From: Lepturacanthus savala | Taxonomy: Eukaryota > Chordata > Actinopteri > Scombriformes > Trichiuridae | NCBI GenBank assembly: GCA_030544235.1 | Contig: CM060477.1 | Span: 6,468,934-6,532,933 of the forward strand | DNA: 64,000 nucleotides | Reading direction: 5' to 3' | Shown: positions 1 through 12,641 of the stretch, piece by piece | Numbering within the stretch: position 1 is the first letter of the stretch | Layout of the letters: every line of letters begins with the position of its first letter | Position numbers and translations under genes: made by a program | The notes under the pieces: model-generated | The model's input: the letters and a program-made list of their open reading frames with translations, nothing else | Told to the model about the DNA's origin: nothing | The model's database searches: none

Positions 1-1043
1 CCTGTGCACTGCTTTCACAAAGACGTTTCTGAATGAATTTCCAAACAGGAACTGCATCAAGGACTTTAGCAGCTTTTGATTCTTTCTAGATGTTTCTGGC
101 ATTAAAAAAAGAAAAAAAAAACAACCACCAACCTGTCTGCTTAAAATTTAATAATTTATCAAAAAAAAGCACGAAACAGTGGGTCCAGCTTTCCTATCGA
201 TTTAACAGTTTATCAGGCTTTGTGTTCTCAAACTGATGACATAACATGGCTTTAGTACATTTCACCACAGTTACTAATATTGAATGATCAAAAACTGTCT
301 TTTCTCTGAGAATTTCCACTAATAATAATTCCATGATGAATTAAAAAAAAAATGACACGTTTGTTTTGTCATAACTATCTCAGAAAAGATGCCTAAATGA
401 AAAGTCTGCAAAAATGAAAAGACATGCAAAAACATGACTTTCTTTATCATCAGGGCTCACAAATAAAATTAATTCACATTTTCATGTCGATTTTTTTTTC
501 CTTTCCCAAAAACTGAGCAAAATTAGGATCGAAGCAGTTGAACTGGGTGTTACATTCTCAAAAAAAAAAGAAAAAAAAAGAAAAGGTGAGAAGAAACTAA
601 TGCACGTATCTGACTCCCAACTACGTTGGCTCGCTGACTAGTCAAGTCCAGAAAAATGCCTCTTGATCTGGCAACCACAAAGCTCATTTTCCATGATGAG
701 GACACGGGCGCTTCTGGCAGTATCCTGAGTCACAGACTAACAAGTCCCAAGTCTGCGTTATCCTCTTATAATTCTTCTGCAGCATTATCCATACACAGCC
801 CCATAGTCTTGCTTCACCACGGAAACCAGCACATTGTAATGGAAAAGGAGTTGTGAGACTGAACAGTTCAGTAGCCATATTAAGTCTTTTTTTTTATTAT
901 TCAGCATGTGGAGGGGGAGCAGGCAGAGTGGGTTGGTGCTTAAACCAGCGTGTTTTCAACTAGTAAGCACGAGCTGCACCGTGGGGCGGGCTGCAGAGCC
1001 TCAGTCTGTCTTTTTTCAGGCCCTTGCTCCTTCAAACTTCCTC
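1..1043 (-). other. sel1l: sel1l 3' UTR and downstream DNA
   Basis: This stretch lies past the sel1l stop codon and shows no coding exon on either strand. It is AT-rich with several A-runs, for example near 107-121 and 560-580. A minus-strand AATAAA signal at 893-898 lies about 150 nt past the stop codon and is a plausible polyadenylation signal. The rest could be further 3' UTR or intergenic DNA, and the sequence alone cannot tell which. Confidence 0.5.
893..898 (-). promoter_or_regulatory. sel1l: Candidate poly(A) signal of sel1l
   Basis: A canonical AATAAA reads on the minus strand about 150 nt beyond the sel1l stop codon. It is the first such hexamer I found downstream. Its use is inferred from position only. 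Confidence 0.4.
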
Positions 1044-4000
1044 TCACTGCTGCTGCTGCTGCTCCTCCTCTTCCTCCTGGGCCGGGCCCTGGCCCTGCGT
1101 TTCTCCTGGAGCCTGGGGTTCAGCCTGGGCTTGCTGCTGTTCCTGAGGCGGTCTGGGAGGGGGCATGGGGGCAGGGGCCGGCGGGTGAATGGGCACTATG
1201 ATTTGGTGCTGGCGCTGGCGGTAGGCGATGACCGTGCCCAGCAGCAGGGCGATGACCGTCATGAGGTAGAGGTCCCACTCTGGGCCGAGGAGCTGGTCCA
1301 GGTCCACCTGAGAAACCACCTCCTTTAGCTGTCAGAATCATGGACAAAGAAGGAACTGAGATTTGTTTTTAAACTGGCTACAGATTTCATAATAAGAGTT
1401 CTGATGTTTCGGTACTCACATTCAGATCGTGCAGGTACTGCAGGGTGTAAACCAGGCCGAGTTTGCACAGAGCCAGGAACACAGGGACCTGGGCATCCGG
1501 ACTGGCTTCAGCAGCCATGTCATAGAAACGTTTGGCTAGATGGATGTCCTGCAGAAAACACATCAAACAATTATTCTCTGCATAACTTCAAAGTAAAGAT
1601 TTTTTTTATTTTTAAGCAACCGCACAACAGGAATAATAAAAACATATATATTCCCCTTAAATAACACATATTCCTTTTTTGCCTGTTTTTTTCTTGTACT
1701 ATACTCCTTTTTTTTGTCTTTTTGCCTGTGCCCCCCCCCTTTCTTTATTATACCAGACTTTTTTTTTTTTAACTTGTATCAGACTTTTTCTTTTTTCCTG
1801 CAGGTGTGGTCTTTTATATACCTTTTTTTTGCCTACAGTGTAGCTACATGCGCAGAAGTATAAACCAGGCTTATCAGTCACCAGTGGAAGTCTACGCCCA
1901 CCTGTTTTATCCCCAGGCCTTTCTCATGCATGTAACCCAGGTTGAACATGGCCTGTGCGCTGTGCTGCTGCTCTGATGCCAGTCTGTAGTGGATCACGGC
2001 CGTCTCGTAGTCCACGTCAGTCCCGTAGCCGTAGAAGTGGTAGTCGCCGAGTTTTATCCGCGCCACCGTGTAACCTGGTAAAGCAGCTTTCATTATACTC
2101 AGGATTTGATTATGAACAGAGATAATTTAACCAGTGTTATTAAACGTGTAAAAATATTTGTTATGTGCAATCCTGATGACTCAATATTTTATAAACTCCA
2201 TGCTGTGTATGATTCAGTCTGTTTGCAGTTACTTTTTTTTTAAAGGAACAAATAAAACATTAACCTTAGCACTGAAGAAGAGGTTTTTATATATAAATAT
2301 AAGACAGAAGGTACATGAACGAACCCTGAGCTGCAGCTCTTGTCCAGTGTAGCAAAGCACGAGGATAAGTCTCGTTCTCACTGAAGATCTTTGCCCCTTC
2401 TGGTTGAAACATGACATACAGAAGACAAACAGAAGATAAGATACTACTTCCTGAAAAGGTCATGCATTATTATCCTTCTTTAACAGGCTGCAACTGGAAC
2501 TGATGTTTTTGAAAGCCTGATCCTCTTTCATTCTACTGGCATCAAACCATCTCTTCTAAAACTGATTGCAATCAACAATTTTAATGAGGTTCCCACAAAC
2601 AGGACTTCTTATCACCAGCAAATATTGGCACATATACGCTGAAACACCGACCTAAACCTGAAGGTCATGCAGTTCCTTTTTTTTTTTGGCTTACTCTGGT
2701 CCAGGATGAAGGCCACGTTGCTCTGAGCCACCTCGTAGCCCTGCTCGGCCAGCAGCAGGTACTGCACCAGCGCTGCATCGGCCTCGCCCTCCTTAAAGCT
2801 GCCGTAAGCCGCCATCAGACGCTCGGACCAACGGCCACGCTCGCATACGTTCTTGAAGAGCTGCGATCAAAATATGGGAATACAGTCATACACTGAAAGA
2901 ATGTCTTTTAAATAGTGGCATAATTCTGTCATTGTAGATTTTTTTTCCTCCTAATATTACACAATTAACAGCTTTGTGACTTGGACATATCACTTCCCAA
3001 CTACAAACATACAAGCACATGAGCTTTAATGTATGATAAATACTGGGGAATGCTCTCAATTCTCCTAATTTTAACAGGGTACAAAGGAAGCAGCAGTCGG
3101 CACCTCGACAGCAGTGTGACAGGAGCGCATCACACCGGTACCAGTGGCGTGCATCTGGGCCAGGTTGTAGAAGGCCAGGATGTGGCCTGCCTGTGAGGCC
3201 AGGTTGAAGAATTTGAGTGCCTGCTTGTAATCTCTCTTCACCCCGATGCCGTCTGGGAATCAAGAAGAGGAAGATTCAGGACGGAAAATACAGTATAGAA
3301 AACCATCAGCATTTAACAAAGACAACAAAAAGGAAGGATGAGCAGTTACTGGAGGATATGAGATAAGAAAACCCTTACTGTAATACATGGTGCCCAGCTG
3401 GAGCTGTCCATCCACCCAGCCCTGCTCTGCTGCCTTCTGGAAGTATTTCAATGCCAGCTCGTAGTTCTGAAGACACAAACACACAACTCTCCAATGGCTG
3501 CTCTGAATTTAATATGAGTGAAATTAATAAAAGAGACAAAAATAAAAAAATGTTCCTTACCACAGGGACGCCTCTTCCATATAGATAGGCCATGCCGAGG
3601 CCACTCTGACCCACTGGATTACCCTGGATGAAAAAAGTAAGCAGAACTAAAGCAGCAGAAGTAAAAAAAAATAAATGTAAATATATATATTTTATATTCC
3701 TCCCAAGGCATAACAGGAGTCCTGTTTTGTCTCCAGGGACAATCATAATATTTCAATGAAGAGTAAACAAGATACAGATAAAGACATTAGTCTTCAGCTT
3801 CATTCTTACCAAATCAGAAGCCTTTTTGAAGTACTGAAGGGCTGTCTCATTGTTCTGTGGGAGATACTCACTACCTTCTGAGTACATCTAAAGGGATAAG
3901 GAATCACAGCTCTTAGAAATAAAAAAAAAAAAACAACTACTTCAAAAACAAATGTACTGCAACTTCCTCGGCTAAAAAGAAAAATTATTGGCTCCATTTG

Positions 4001-7000
4001 TTTTGGATTCAATTAGGACCATCTCCCATAGGAGGCACATTAATCATGTGTGTAAATAAGGAACCTCTCTGAATAGGCTCCAGTGGTTGTTTTTTACAGG
4101 TTAAGTGACTATTTAAAGCAAGCTTCTTAGTACAAAAATAACTGAGTATTACTAATAAAGACAGGTAATATCAAACAAAAGCCATTCTACGTGTGAAAGA
4201 AAAAGGCGAAGGCCATGAAAGACGTCACCCACCTTTCCGAGAAAAGCCATTGCATGTGTGTTTCCTGCATTCGCCGCCTGGGTGAAGTAGTCATACGCCC
4301 TCTGTTGGACAGGCAGCACCAGAAATTATTTACTGCTGCGAATTACAACCACAAGAATAATTTAAAATAAGGTTTGACATGTAGTTACCTGGTGATTTTG
4401 TTCTACACCTCGTCCTCCATGAAGGTGCAGCTGACCTAGTCCCACCTAGCAAAAGAACAAAGGATCAAGTTGAACTACTATAACCTGTAAATTTGTTCTT
4501 TATAGCATCAAATAGTGAAATAAAAATAGAAAACAAACAAACACTGAACCATTTACCTGAGCTTGCACATCTCCTTTCTCAGCTAGGAACTGGTAGTACT
4601 GGATCAGGTCCTCCTCCAACATGCTGCTGGTGGATCCTGGGTTCTCCACTTCATCCAGCAGCCTGATCCTCTGCACCGCCGAGCCTCCTGTCAGCGACAC
4701 GTCACTGGCCACTGGAGGAGCAGGGGATAGAGGAGAAATACATTAGATCTACTTATGTGTCAAAAAAGAATCAGAGCAAGAGTTAAGAATATTATATTCA
4801 CGAGTTAATTGATGACAGAAAATACTTACCCTGATTTGCCACAAGCCTGTAGTGTGTTAGTGCAGACTCGCAGCTTTGGGGGACACCAACACCTCCCCAG
4901 TATCTATATCCCTGAAAAGAAAAGAGGAAAAGTATTGTTTTGTACTTAAGACAAAGTAATTGCGTCAATGTTCCGCTAACAGACAAATGAACTCACCAGG
5001 ATCATATGTGACACCAAGTTTCCACCCAGTGCACCAAAGGTATAGTAAACCAAGGCCTGAAAAGAGAATGGAGAAAATATCAATTTAGCAGAGGTTTCTG
5101 TTCAAAGCAACTTACAATAGACCTTTTTCAGCTGCCATGTTGACATAAAACAGTAGGTAATGATACTAGATAAGTTTCCATTTACTGCAGCCGAGTTATT
5201 CCAATAAGCTGACATGCACAGTATCAGCACCCTGACACTGCTTGAGCTGAATGGAACCTTAATTAGTGTCAATGGCAACACCTGTGTTGACCTACTAGTT
5301 CATGTCAATATGGCTGCAGTGAAAAAGGTCTATAGGTGCATTCAATTTACACCAGGAACAAACTCTTAATCAAAATCTGTAAGATTCAGTTTTTCAAAAT
5401 GAAAAAATTACCTTAGCTTGGCTGGAGTTAACTCCAAGTCCTGCAGCATAGAGAAATCCAAGAGCCTGCAGAAAAAAAAAGAGTATTAAATAAATGTCTA
5501 CAGAGAAATAACCAGGATTTTAATAAGATATTCAGTCAAAATGGTAATCAATCAGTTACGCTTTAGATCAGTGGTTCCCAAAGTGGGATCCAGGGACCCC
5601 CAGGGGTCCTTGAAATGGTTCCATGGGGTCTCCAGCAAAAAGGGGACTCATTTATTTCTGTTATATTTTTGTTATATTTCTGCCCATAAGCAACACAATG
5701 ACATTTTGTTATGGGTTTCATACGCTTTTCATATGCTCTAAAAGCAAAAATCTCCTCAGATAGGAACCCTGGGATAAATAGGGGTCTGTGCTGTAATTTG
5801 TGTCAGTTCAGGGGTCCTTGACATAACAAAGATTGAGAACCACTGCTTTAGAAGAGAGATGTACCGTCTGAGCCTTGGGGGAGCCCTCCATGGCGAGCTT
5901 CTCGAATATTTCTTTGGCTTTGGTGATGTTCTGGTTCATGTAGTCTCCAAACAGCATGGCGTACGCCACCTTCTCCATGGCTTTCTGATGGCCTTTGTCT
6001 GCTACTTTCAGTAGCTTGTCATATAATCTAAGAACGGTTGGGTAAGCAGAGATGACACAGGCAAAGTCAGAATGACACAAGCATAAAAAAAATTATGTAC
6101 ACAACAAACAGTGCTGTGTCACCTTGTAATAAAGCATACCAACCACAGATCAGTAATATCTGACGGGCAAATGTTTAATATTCTTCTATAATCAATCACA
6201 CCAACTACAAATTTAACTGCTTCTTACAAGGATAGTGTTATGAGAGAGATTCAGAAACAAAATCTAGAAGTCCAAGGGTAATAAAGGGAAGTAACCTACT
6301 CTTTTTTCTGGATTTTCCTGGTTGTGGAGTTGAGCATACGCAGGACGGTTTGATACTGCTCCTCAGCTTCCTCCGCCTGCAGCCTCAGCTGTGCCTGTTC
6401 CTCCGCTAAAGGAAACAGCACAAAAGACAATAAGAATAAACAGAATAAACAGGGGGGGGGGTTCATAATGTAAGGCAAGGTACCGAGCTGAGGACTTACT
6501 CTCGCAGAAACCCCACTTTCTCTCCATGTCGTAGTCGTAGGTTGTGGAACACCACAGCCGTCCGTCCCCCCGCCCATCAGTGGTGCAGTCAGAGTATTCC
6601 TTCCCCTGGAAGAGGAAGGGGAAGATGCAGGATTCTCCATGGGCTGTTCCTCCGTTCACCACAGGAACTGTATTAAAAGTACAGTTAATATAGTTTTCAA
6701 TATAGTTTTCAATATTATAGATTAAAATAAAATGACAATCAACAGAAATCAACAGAGACAACGCCACCTTTGCAGAAATCCTATTCAAAATTCAATAAAG
6801 GCACTCAAATCACACAAGAAACCTGCAGGAAATTCACTATCACTCCCCGAGTAAAATGATGTAACAGGCGGCAAGAGGAGCCACAGGTGCACGGTGCTTC
6901 TAATTTCTCATGGGGTTTCACCACTCATCCAATCTGGCAGCAATGCACTGAAACAACAGGTGCCTTTGCTTGGTGTCAGCAAAAATTGAAAATAGGATAA

Positions 7001-9097
7001 AGACTCAACAAAGCTTAGAAAATGGGGGGAAAAAAGTCTTCATTCTCAAACTGAATGATTTCAGATGAGGTGAAAGCCTTAAAGACAGTAAATAAAGCTA
7101 CTGACGAGACTCTGCTACAGCAGAGAGAAGGTGGACCTGACACTGGAAATGCCTATAAAGCGTTGAAGCATGAAATTTACCACACACTCTTAAAACTGTC
7201 TTTTTTTTTTTTTTTTTTTACACTAAAGGATTAAAATGAGTTTTCAATAATAAGCCGTTTATTGTCATGACTGTTGAATTTCCTAGTTATAACTAAATGT
7301 TCAGTGGTTCATCAAACCGTCACAGCTCTGCGAAACCTCAGATGCCAAAAGCAACTGAAAATCATTTCCTAAACTTGAGAGCAGGTGTTTTATGAGGCCA
7401 CGACATGCAACTGTGTTTTCCGAAGCGTAACGCAGCAGAAGCAGACAGAATACAGCTGCATATTATCCCACATTGAATGTTTTTATTCCATTGCTAAAGT
7501 GGCTGGAATCACATTTTCTAGTGTAAAGCCTCAGAGGGAGTTCGCTATTTCTGGCATTAATAGGGCAGACAAGTTAAATGAAAGGTCAACCTGCTATCAG
7601 TGACAGAATCTGTGCCAGCTGATGACCTCCATCTCATTTAGAGGTTGACACATACAGAGTAAGCTGAGAAACCAAAGATGCTGAAGAGCAAAGCTAATTT
7701 ATTAACATTCTGAATTCAAATCACTTTGCTTAGACTTATTTAAATAGGACAGTCGTCAAAGTCCCCAGTTGTTACACAATGTTAAAAATGCTGTTAGCCT
7801 TTACCCTCTTTAGGTTTCTCCTCTACTGGAGGAGGCTGTTCTGGCAGGTCTTCCTTCTCTTCTCCCTCCAGCCCCTCCTCAGGTGGAAGCTTCACATCTT
7901 CTGGGTGGGAGACATCATGACGAGGGGACACAGACGCCCCCGCTACGATTCCTGATGCCAGACGGACATCCTCGTCCTCAGAGTCTGGATCATGGTAAGA
8001 CTTGGAGGGGAAAAAAAAAAAGATTATTGTAAAGAAATAGATGACATTAAGAAAATAATAAAACCTTTAAATGCTTAAATACTTTCTTCATAATATTATA
8101 ATATAATTATTCAACACTCCTGGCTAACATTTTTTATTAATTAATAAAGGGATTTTCTGGAGTATTTCCATTTGCTTCTACTTTATACTTCACAAATGAT
8201 GCAAATATTGTACTCTCCATCTTAGCTTTTAAAATACAACACATTGTTCAAGGTGAAACCAGTTTCTGTCCTTTTTTGACATCTTTCAAACAGCAAGGTG
8301 TAGTAGGGACAAATTTCATATGTTGTTAAGCTGAGTTCATGAGTTGTTAAGAGCTCCAGTAAATTGTATTTTTTTCTTTCCAGACATCTCAAATGGTGTT
8401 ATTTTAATAAATATGCAAATGATACAATATTTCAGCACAATCAAAAGTGAGAAAAAAAGTCCAAAAACAGAAAGCAGATTTTTACTCTTATTATTCATCT
8501 CATAGCCCCTCAGATATGTCCGTTGACCCTTTGGAGGGCACCATCCCCTAGGTTGGAAAGCAATGAACTAAACTAGCTAACTATATATAAAAGTAGTTGA
8601 AACTAGGTCCACCTCCAGCAGCTACAGTAATATGCTGCTCACAAACTGATTACCTTTCATATTGGTACTTTTACTCAAGTAAAGGATCTTAATATGTCTT
8701 CCACTGACACTGTAATAGTTAACAACCCATGCAATCACGTATCAAACTTTCACATCAAGTCATTGCATGTTCAGAGTTTGAAGACAGCAGCTCATATGGC
8801 TCCCCATAACCTACCTTTAGCTCTGGTCCGTCGTTTCCGTGCTGCTCTTCATCTGAAAGGTATTAATGAAGTAAATCAGTTCAGTTTGTTGTTGTCTTGG
8901 AACGATCTAAGCTGCTAAATATAAACAGCTGCTGGCATGATACGTCAGCCACTTCGGACAGAAGCACAGCTATTAGAAGCGACCAAACTGTGCTGATTAT
9001 CACACTCACCAGCGGATATTCTTGAGACGAAGACTATCAGGAGGATGAACACTAAACAAAACGTTCTTGCCGTCTTTAAACATCCCTTTAAGTCCAT
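1044..9097 (-). CDS. sel1l: SEL1L, ERAD adaptor of the HRD1 ubiquitin ligase
   Basis: SEL1L is a type I ER membrane protein that stabilises the HRD1 ligase and hands misfolded glycoproteins to it. I read 21 coding exons: 9097-9010, 8852-8815, 8000-7805, 6667-6500, 6405-6300, 6027-5865, 5465-5412, 5056-4997, 4911-4830, 4711-4557, 4445-4389, 4301-4233, 3887-3810, 3623-3561, 3466-3379, 3252-3104, 2860-2695, 2399-2325, 2074-1902, 1548-1420 and 1328-1044. Phases agree throughout, giving about 813 aa against 794 in human. In order: a signal peptide at 1-29 (LVFILLIVFV core); an acidic linker; a fibronectin type II domain at about 108-164 with four cysteines (GESCIFPF to KWGFC); Sel1 repeats at about 190-700; one membrane helix at about 738-755 (LYLMTVIALLLGTVIAY); and a cytosolic Pro/Gln/Glu-rich tail ending in five Gln. 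The last-exon acceptor at 1329-1330 was chosen because it restores the conserved stretch ahead of DQLLGPEW. The exon-18 donor (GTTCGT) is weak. Confidence 0.96.
5118..5332. mobile_element. Near-palindromic MITE in sel1l intron 7
   Basis: The ends form long imperfect inverted repeats. The left end begins TAGACCTTTTTCA and runs into GCCATGTTGACAT. The right end is its complement, ending GAAAAAGGTCTA. Complementarity continues inward (CAGTAGG against CCTACTAG; a TGGAACCTTAATTAGT stretch against its counterpart), so the whole element could fold into a hairpin. A truncated relative sits at about 25255-25475 in arhgap18 intron 1. The superfamily is not recognised. Confidence 0.7.
5569..5845. mobile_element. 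Non-autonomous hAT-type MITE (277 bp) in sel1l intron 6
   Basis: The terminal inverted repeats are CAGTGGTTCCCAA on the left and TTGAGAACCACTG on the right. They are flanked by an 8-bp direct repeat, CTTTAGAT at 5561-5568 and CTTTAGAA at 5846-5853, with one mismatch. The 8-bp duplication and CAGTGGTT-type ends fit the hAT superfamily. The element carries no coding capacity. Confidence 0.8.
8150..8706. repeat. Degenerate fish interspersed element in sel1l intron 2
   Basis: The segment carries the phrase CTTTTACTCAAGTAAA near 8667 and a TATTTCCATTT...CTTTATACTTC stretch near 8163-8192. Both recur in a very common teleost repeat (the AAGTACATTTACTCAAGTACTG type). Related material occurs near 29968-30290 and 38870-39240. 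The boundaries are approximate and no target-site duplication was found. Confidence 0.45.
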
Positions 9098-9585
9098 TGT
9101 TGTTGTCGACGACAAGCTAATGCTCTGCTACTGCTAGCTGTAGCTGCTGCTATTTCTATCAGCAAACATTCAGCTACAGTGGAGTCACACAAATGATACA
9201 CAGCACAAATTCTCTCATACATACGCTCACCAAGATGGGACTTAATTCGCTTTGGGTGAGAACTCGGTTGATTTTACCTAATGTAGCTGTCAAACAAGCT
9301 AAAAAAATGGAAAGCTAAGCTATCAGAGTAGTTTTCTGAAATGACGTTTGGCTAACGAGCTAGTATTACATAGCCACGGAGAGACGTTGCTAAACAACGC
9401 GATATTTGCAAGACACGCAACTGCTCGGACTAAAATTTGGTAGCAGGTTGCGTCTTGATGCTTCAAAAACAAAAAATAGCGAGGTACTAAAGCTCTTTTC
9501 TTTGATTTGTATGAGCTAGATCCCACTTAGCTGCCCATGTTAAGCCCCCTACTACTGATCGACACTTCCTATTCTCAAGATTCGT

Positions 9586-9710
9586 CCAATCGCAGCACGC
9601 CCCGGTTGGCAGTAGCCAATCAGAGGAGGGCAGCAAAGTGTCAGCCAATCAGGTGCGTACACAGTTATGCTTCGAGTTGATGGGCTTGTCCACGACACCA
9701 CAACACGCTC
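9586..9710 (-). promoter_or_regulatory. sel1l: Probable sel1l promoter with three CCAAT boxes and an ERSE-like site
   Basis: Three CCAAT pentamers on the plus strand at 9596-9600, 9616-9620 and 9645-9649 lie about 500-550 bp upstream of the sel1l start codon. The first is followed after nine bases by CCCCG, one mismatch from the ER stress response element CCAAT-N9-CCACG, which works in either orientation. SEL1L is a known unfolded-protein-response target, so such a site would make sense. No TATA box is evident and the transcription start was not located. Confidence 0.45.
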
Positions 9711-10446
9711 TGCAGTAATATAATGTTCATGGGAGTCCACATAGTAGTACATTTTGGGAAAATTTTGAAAACCACGTACTATGTAAAACAACAAACACAA
9801 TTAATATTAAAGGGGAACATTTTATTACTTATTTTGAATCAAAAAACAAAGAAATTATGCTCTTTTATTAATCTTTATATCTTTTTAGGTAAATTCCACG
9901 TCCATAAATGTAAATTCCAAAACCCATCACCATCATTAAATTATTTCTGATTGAAAATGTTCTACTGTAAATCTATTAAACTAATTAAAAATAAAAATGT
10001 ACACTCATATTAGGTATCTACTCTGAAATTTTTAATCAATAATAAACTGTCACAATTATTATTTTGGAATACTGTTATTTTTTTGTTTTCTTTATTTTAC
10101 ATACAGATGCATATTCCTTTGTTATGTTTTATTATACATTTTCATATTTATGTGGTTGTTGTATACCTACTGTATGTAACTGGTCTGCCTGAATTGTTTG
10201 TACAATTTAAATTGTTAATAAAGCTTTGATAAAAAAAATCATATGAATCTAATTTTAGGAAGTTAATCACATAACTATTATTATAACATTTATGTATCTT
10301 TTAAATCTTATTAGGTACATTTTGGTTATATTATGAAAATTATTTAGCTTTGTTGTAACTATTGTTTACTTTACAAGTATAACATGAATGCAATCTGCAA
10401 ACCTTTTTTTAAAGGATGATTGAAAATACAAATTATGCTGTAAACA

Positions 10447-11215
10447 AATACTGCATTTAATTTGTATAACACTTTCAGTTCTCAAAGACACTTTACATAA
10501 ACGATACTGACATATACATAAACGTATATATACAAATACACACAAACACCCATATGTTGTACAGAGTTGTACAGCGTTCACAAGAATCAGTAAAGTCAAG
10601 TCATAAAATCATTTTAAAACACCCTAGTTTATTAGGTGTAGCAGAGAGCTAGTGCAAACTAGTTAAAAAGTCCCATCATAAAATCATTTTGAAGCACATT
10701 AGAGTGCATTAAGAAGTGCAGCCAAGAGCTAGTGTAAGCTAGTAAATTGGAAAATTAAAGATCGGTTTAAGGCGTTGTTTTAAAAATATCTAGCAAAGTG
10801 GCTTCCTTGACATTTATTGGGACAAAGGCTGGTTTAATGATTTTTATACTGTGAACCTCTAACGAGTAGTTTTAGGGAATTGTGTGGACAGCCAACCTCT
10901 CTCTGAGCCAAATACTGGATACAAAGAGAAACTGAAGAAAAAATAGAATATCCACACACTGCTGTAGGTCCCACTTAGTCAAGTCTAATAGTACTCCAGT
11001 GTGTAGATATTCTATTTTTTATTCAACCTCTAACAAGCAAGCAGCAAACAACCAGTGTTCTTGAGGGCATGTGGCTAACAAGGGAGTTGGCACTGTAGCC
11101 TGGTCCTTGCCCATTAAGGGCTTTGCATGTTGAGAGGAGGACCTTAAAATCTATTTTAAAAGGATACAGGAAGCCAGTGCAGAGCAGAACATAGATCCAC
11201 TAATATCTATACTCC
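10447..11215. repeat. LINE-like 3'-region relic
   Basis: The left part (ATTTGTATAACACTTTCAG, then ACACTTTACATAAA) resembles the tail of fish LINE-type repeats. The right part (GCCCATTAAGGGCTTTGCA, then GGAAGCCAGTGCAGAGCAG) matches a phrase common in teleost repeats of that kind. I cannot name the family. The inner segment at 10938-11020 is a separate hairpin. Confidence 0.45.
10938..11020. repeat. 23-bp inverted repeat (hairpin)
   Basis: The arm at 10938-10960 (AAAAAATAGAATATCC...) is the reverse complement of the arm at 10998-11020 with one mismatch in 23. The loop is 37 nt. It could be a small foldback element or a remnant of a MITE. Confidence 0.7.
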
Positions 11216-12069
11216 ACTGCTGTTTTTCAGTATCACAACTATAGTCACGAGTAACAATGCAACCTAGATAATGTATAATTACTATTGTTGATTGTTAGTT
11301 CACCGGTTAGTAGAATGGATTGCTCCTCTTTTTTGACATTTAGAGCTCCACCAATAATCAAATTGCATACTGCAAAATTAGTTCAATTAAAGATGTTTCA
11401 ATATTGCAGATTACATCACATCAATTGCAGGATCTGCGTTCTTCAGTTTCATTAATTATGTATTAATTTTAACTGATCCGCTTAAGTTTTGAACCAGGAA
11501 CTTAGTATTTGGATCAAGAATCTTGTGAAAAACGCATGCCAAAGTCAGGTGACTACAACTGTTAGTTCAATGTCAAAACTGCATATATTTATTTCATTAA
11601 TTTATTTATTTTAATGTTTATTTTACAGGGGTGATACATACAAGAATGCCACAAGTAAAAGCAAAATGTGCATATAAGATGTCTAGCTTCAGCTATTTTG
11701 CAATCTTAGGCCCTGGTCATATTCTGAGTATCAGATCAATGTGATTGGGATCTCCTTGAATGTCCATGGACTGGTATAAATATCTTTGCAGCTGCAAAGT
11801 GGTTAAATACAACTGACCTTCTTATTTGGCTCCTGTTGACCACATATCAAAAAATAAACCTGTATCTCCACGGAGGAAAATCATCCCGATACACCACCAC
11901 TAGATGTCCTTATTACTCCAGAGGCAATATCAACCTAAGAGCTGTAGTATATATTGAGACCACTATGGGAAGATGGGTTTGGTATCAGCCCAAAATACAG
12001 TTTTATTATTACTGGAACCATACAAAAATCATACCAGCATATCTGTAGCCACGTTCAAATCATTATACT

Positions 12070-12641
12070 GTTTATCCTCGCTCACTTGGTTCAGAATGAG
12101 CCTGGGGATCTAGATGAGACAGACACATACAGAACAGGGATTTGACACAACTAACAAGCTCACAGTAACCAATCTGGCAGTTTCTGTGGAAAATCAAACG
12201 CTAGACATTTCTGTGCCTATATATAACCAGGCAAAAATTCAGAATCTGCTAATGAAGGTGATTTGAATGGCAGAGCTCTTTTTGATTCTTGCTCTCCATA
12301 GGATTTTCTGGTACGTTAGCTGTGCTCGTTGCCATGGAGAACTCCTGTTGTCCTGTGACCCTGCTGCAGAAGCCCTTAAACGTGAAGATGCTGGGCGCCA
12401 TGACAACGGAGAGTTGTTTTATTCTTGGCCTGATGGAAAAATTCCAGTAATGCCTGGCGAAGGAAAGAGGAAAATACATTTACAATATAAAAATGAGGTA
12501 ACATTTTACAGTCACACCTTTTAAAAGTGTGTGTGCATCTACCAACAAAATATAATGATTGGCCTCAGGCAACAAAAGGACCAGCAGGTTCAAAGAGTGC
12601 AGCTGTTGTTTCTTTGTGGGGAGTCCATGCGCGCGCGCGCG

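Larger units (their letters stand above)
9711..12069. other. Intergenic region between sel1l and the broken duplicate block
   Basis: No coding exon is recognised here. The region is AT-rich. It holds a LINE-like relic at about 10447-11215 and a 23-bp-stem hairpin at 10938-11020. A short open frame at 11836-12048 matches nothing I know. Under the tandem-duplication reading given for the pseudogenes, copies of arhgap18 coding exons 16-18 should once have lain here. I see no trace of them, so they were probably deleted. Confidence 0.5.

Noticed and set aside
906..1328. 140-aa plus-strand open frame
   Set aside because: It lies antisense to the GC-rich last exon of sel1l, and its leucine-rich content is the complement of Gln/Glu codons. 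The minus strand has the conserved protein.
11836..12145. Short overlapping plus-strand frames left of the pseudogene
   Set aside because: Considered as a retroelement fragment, but no signature residues could be identified.
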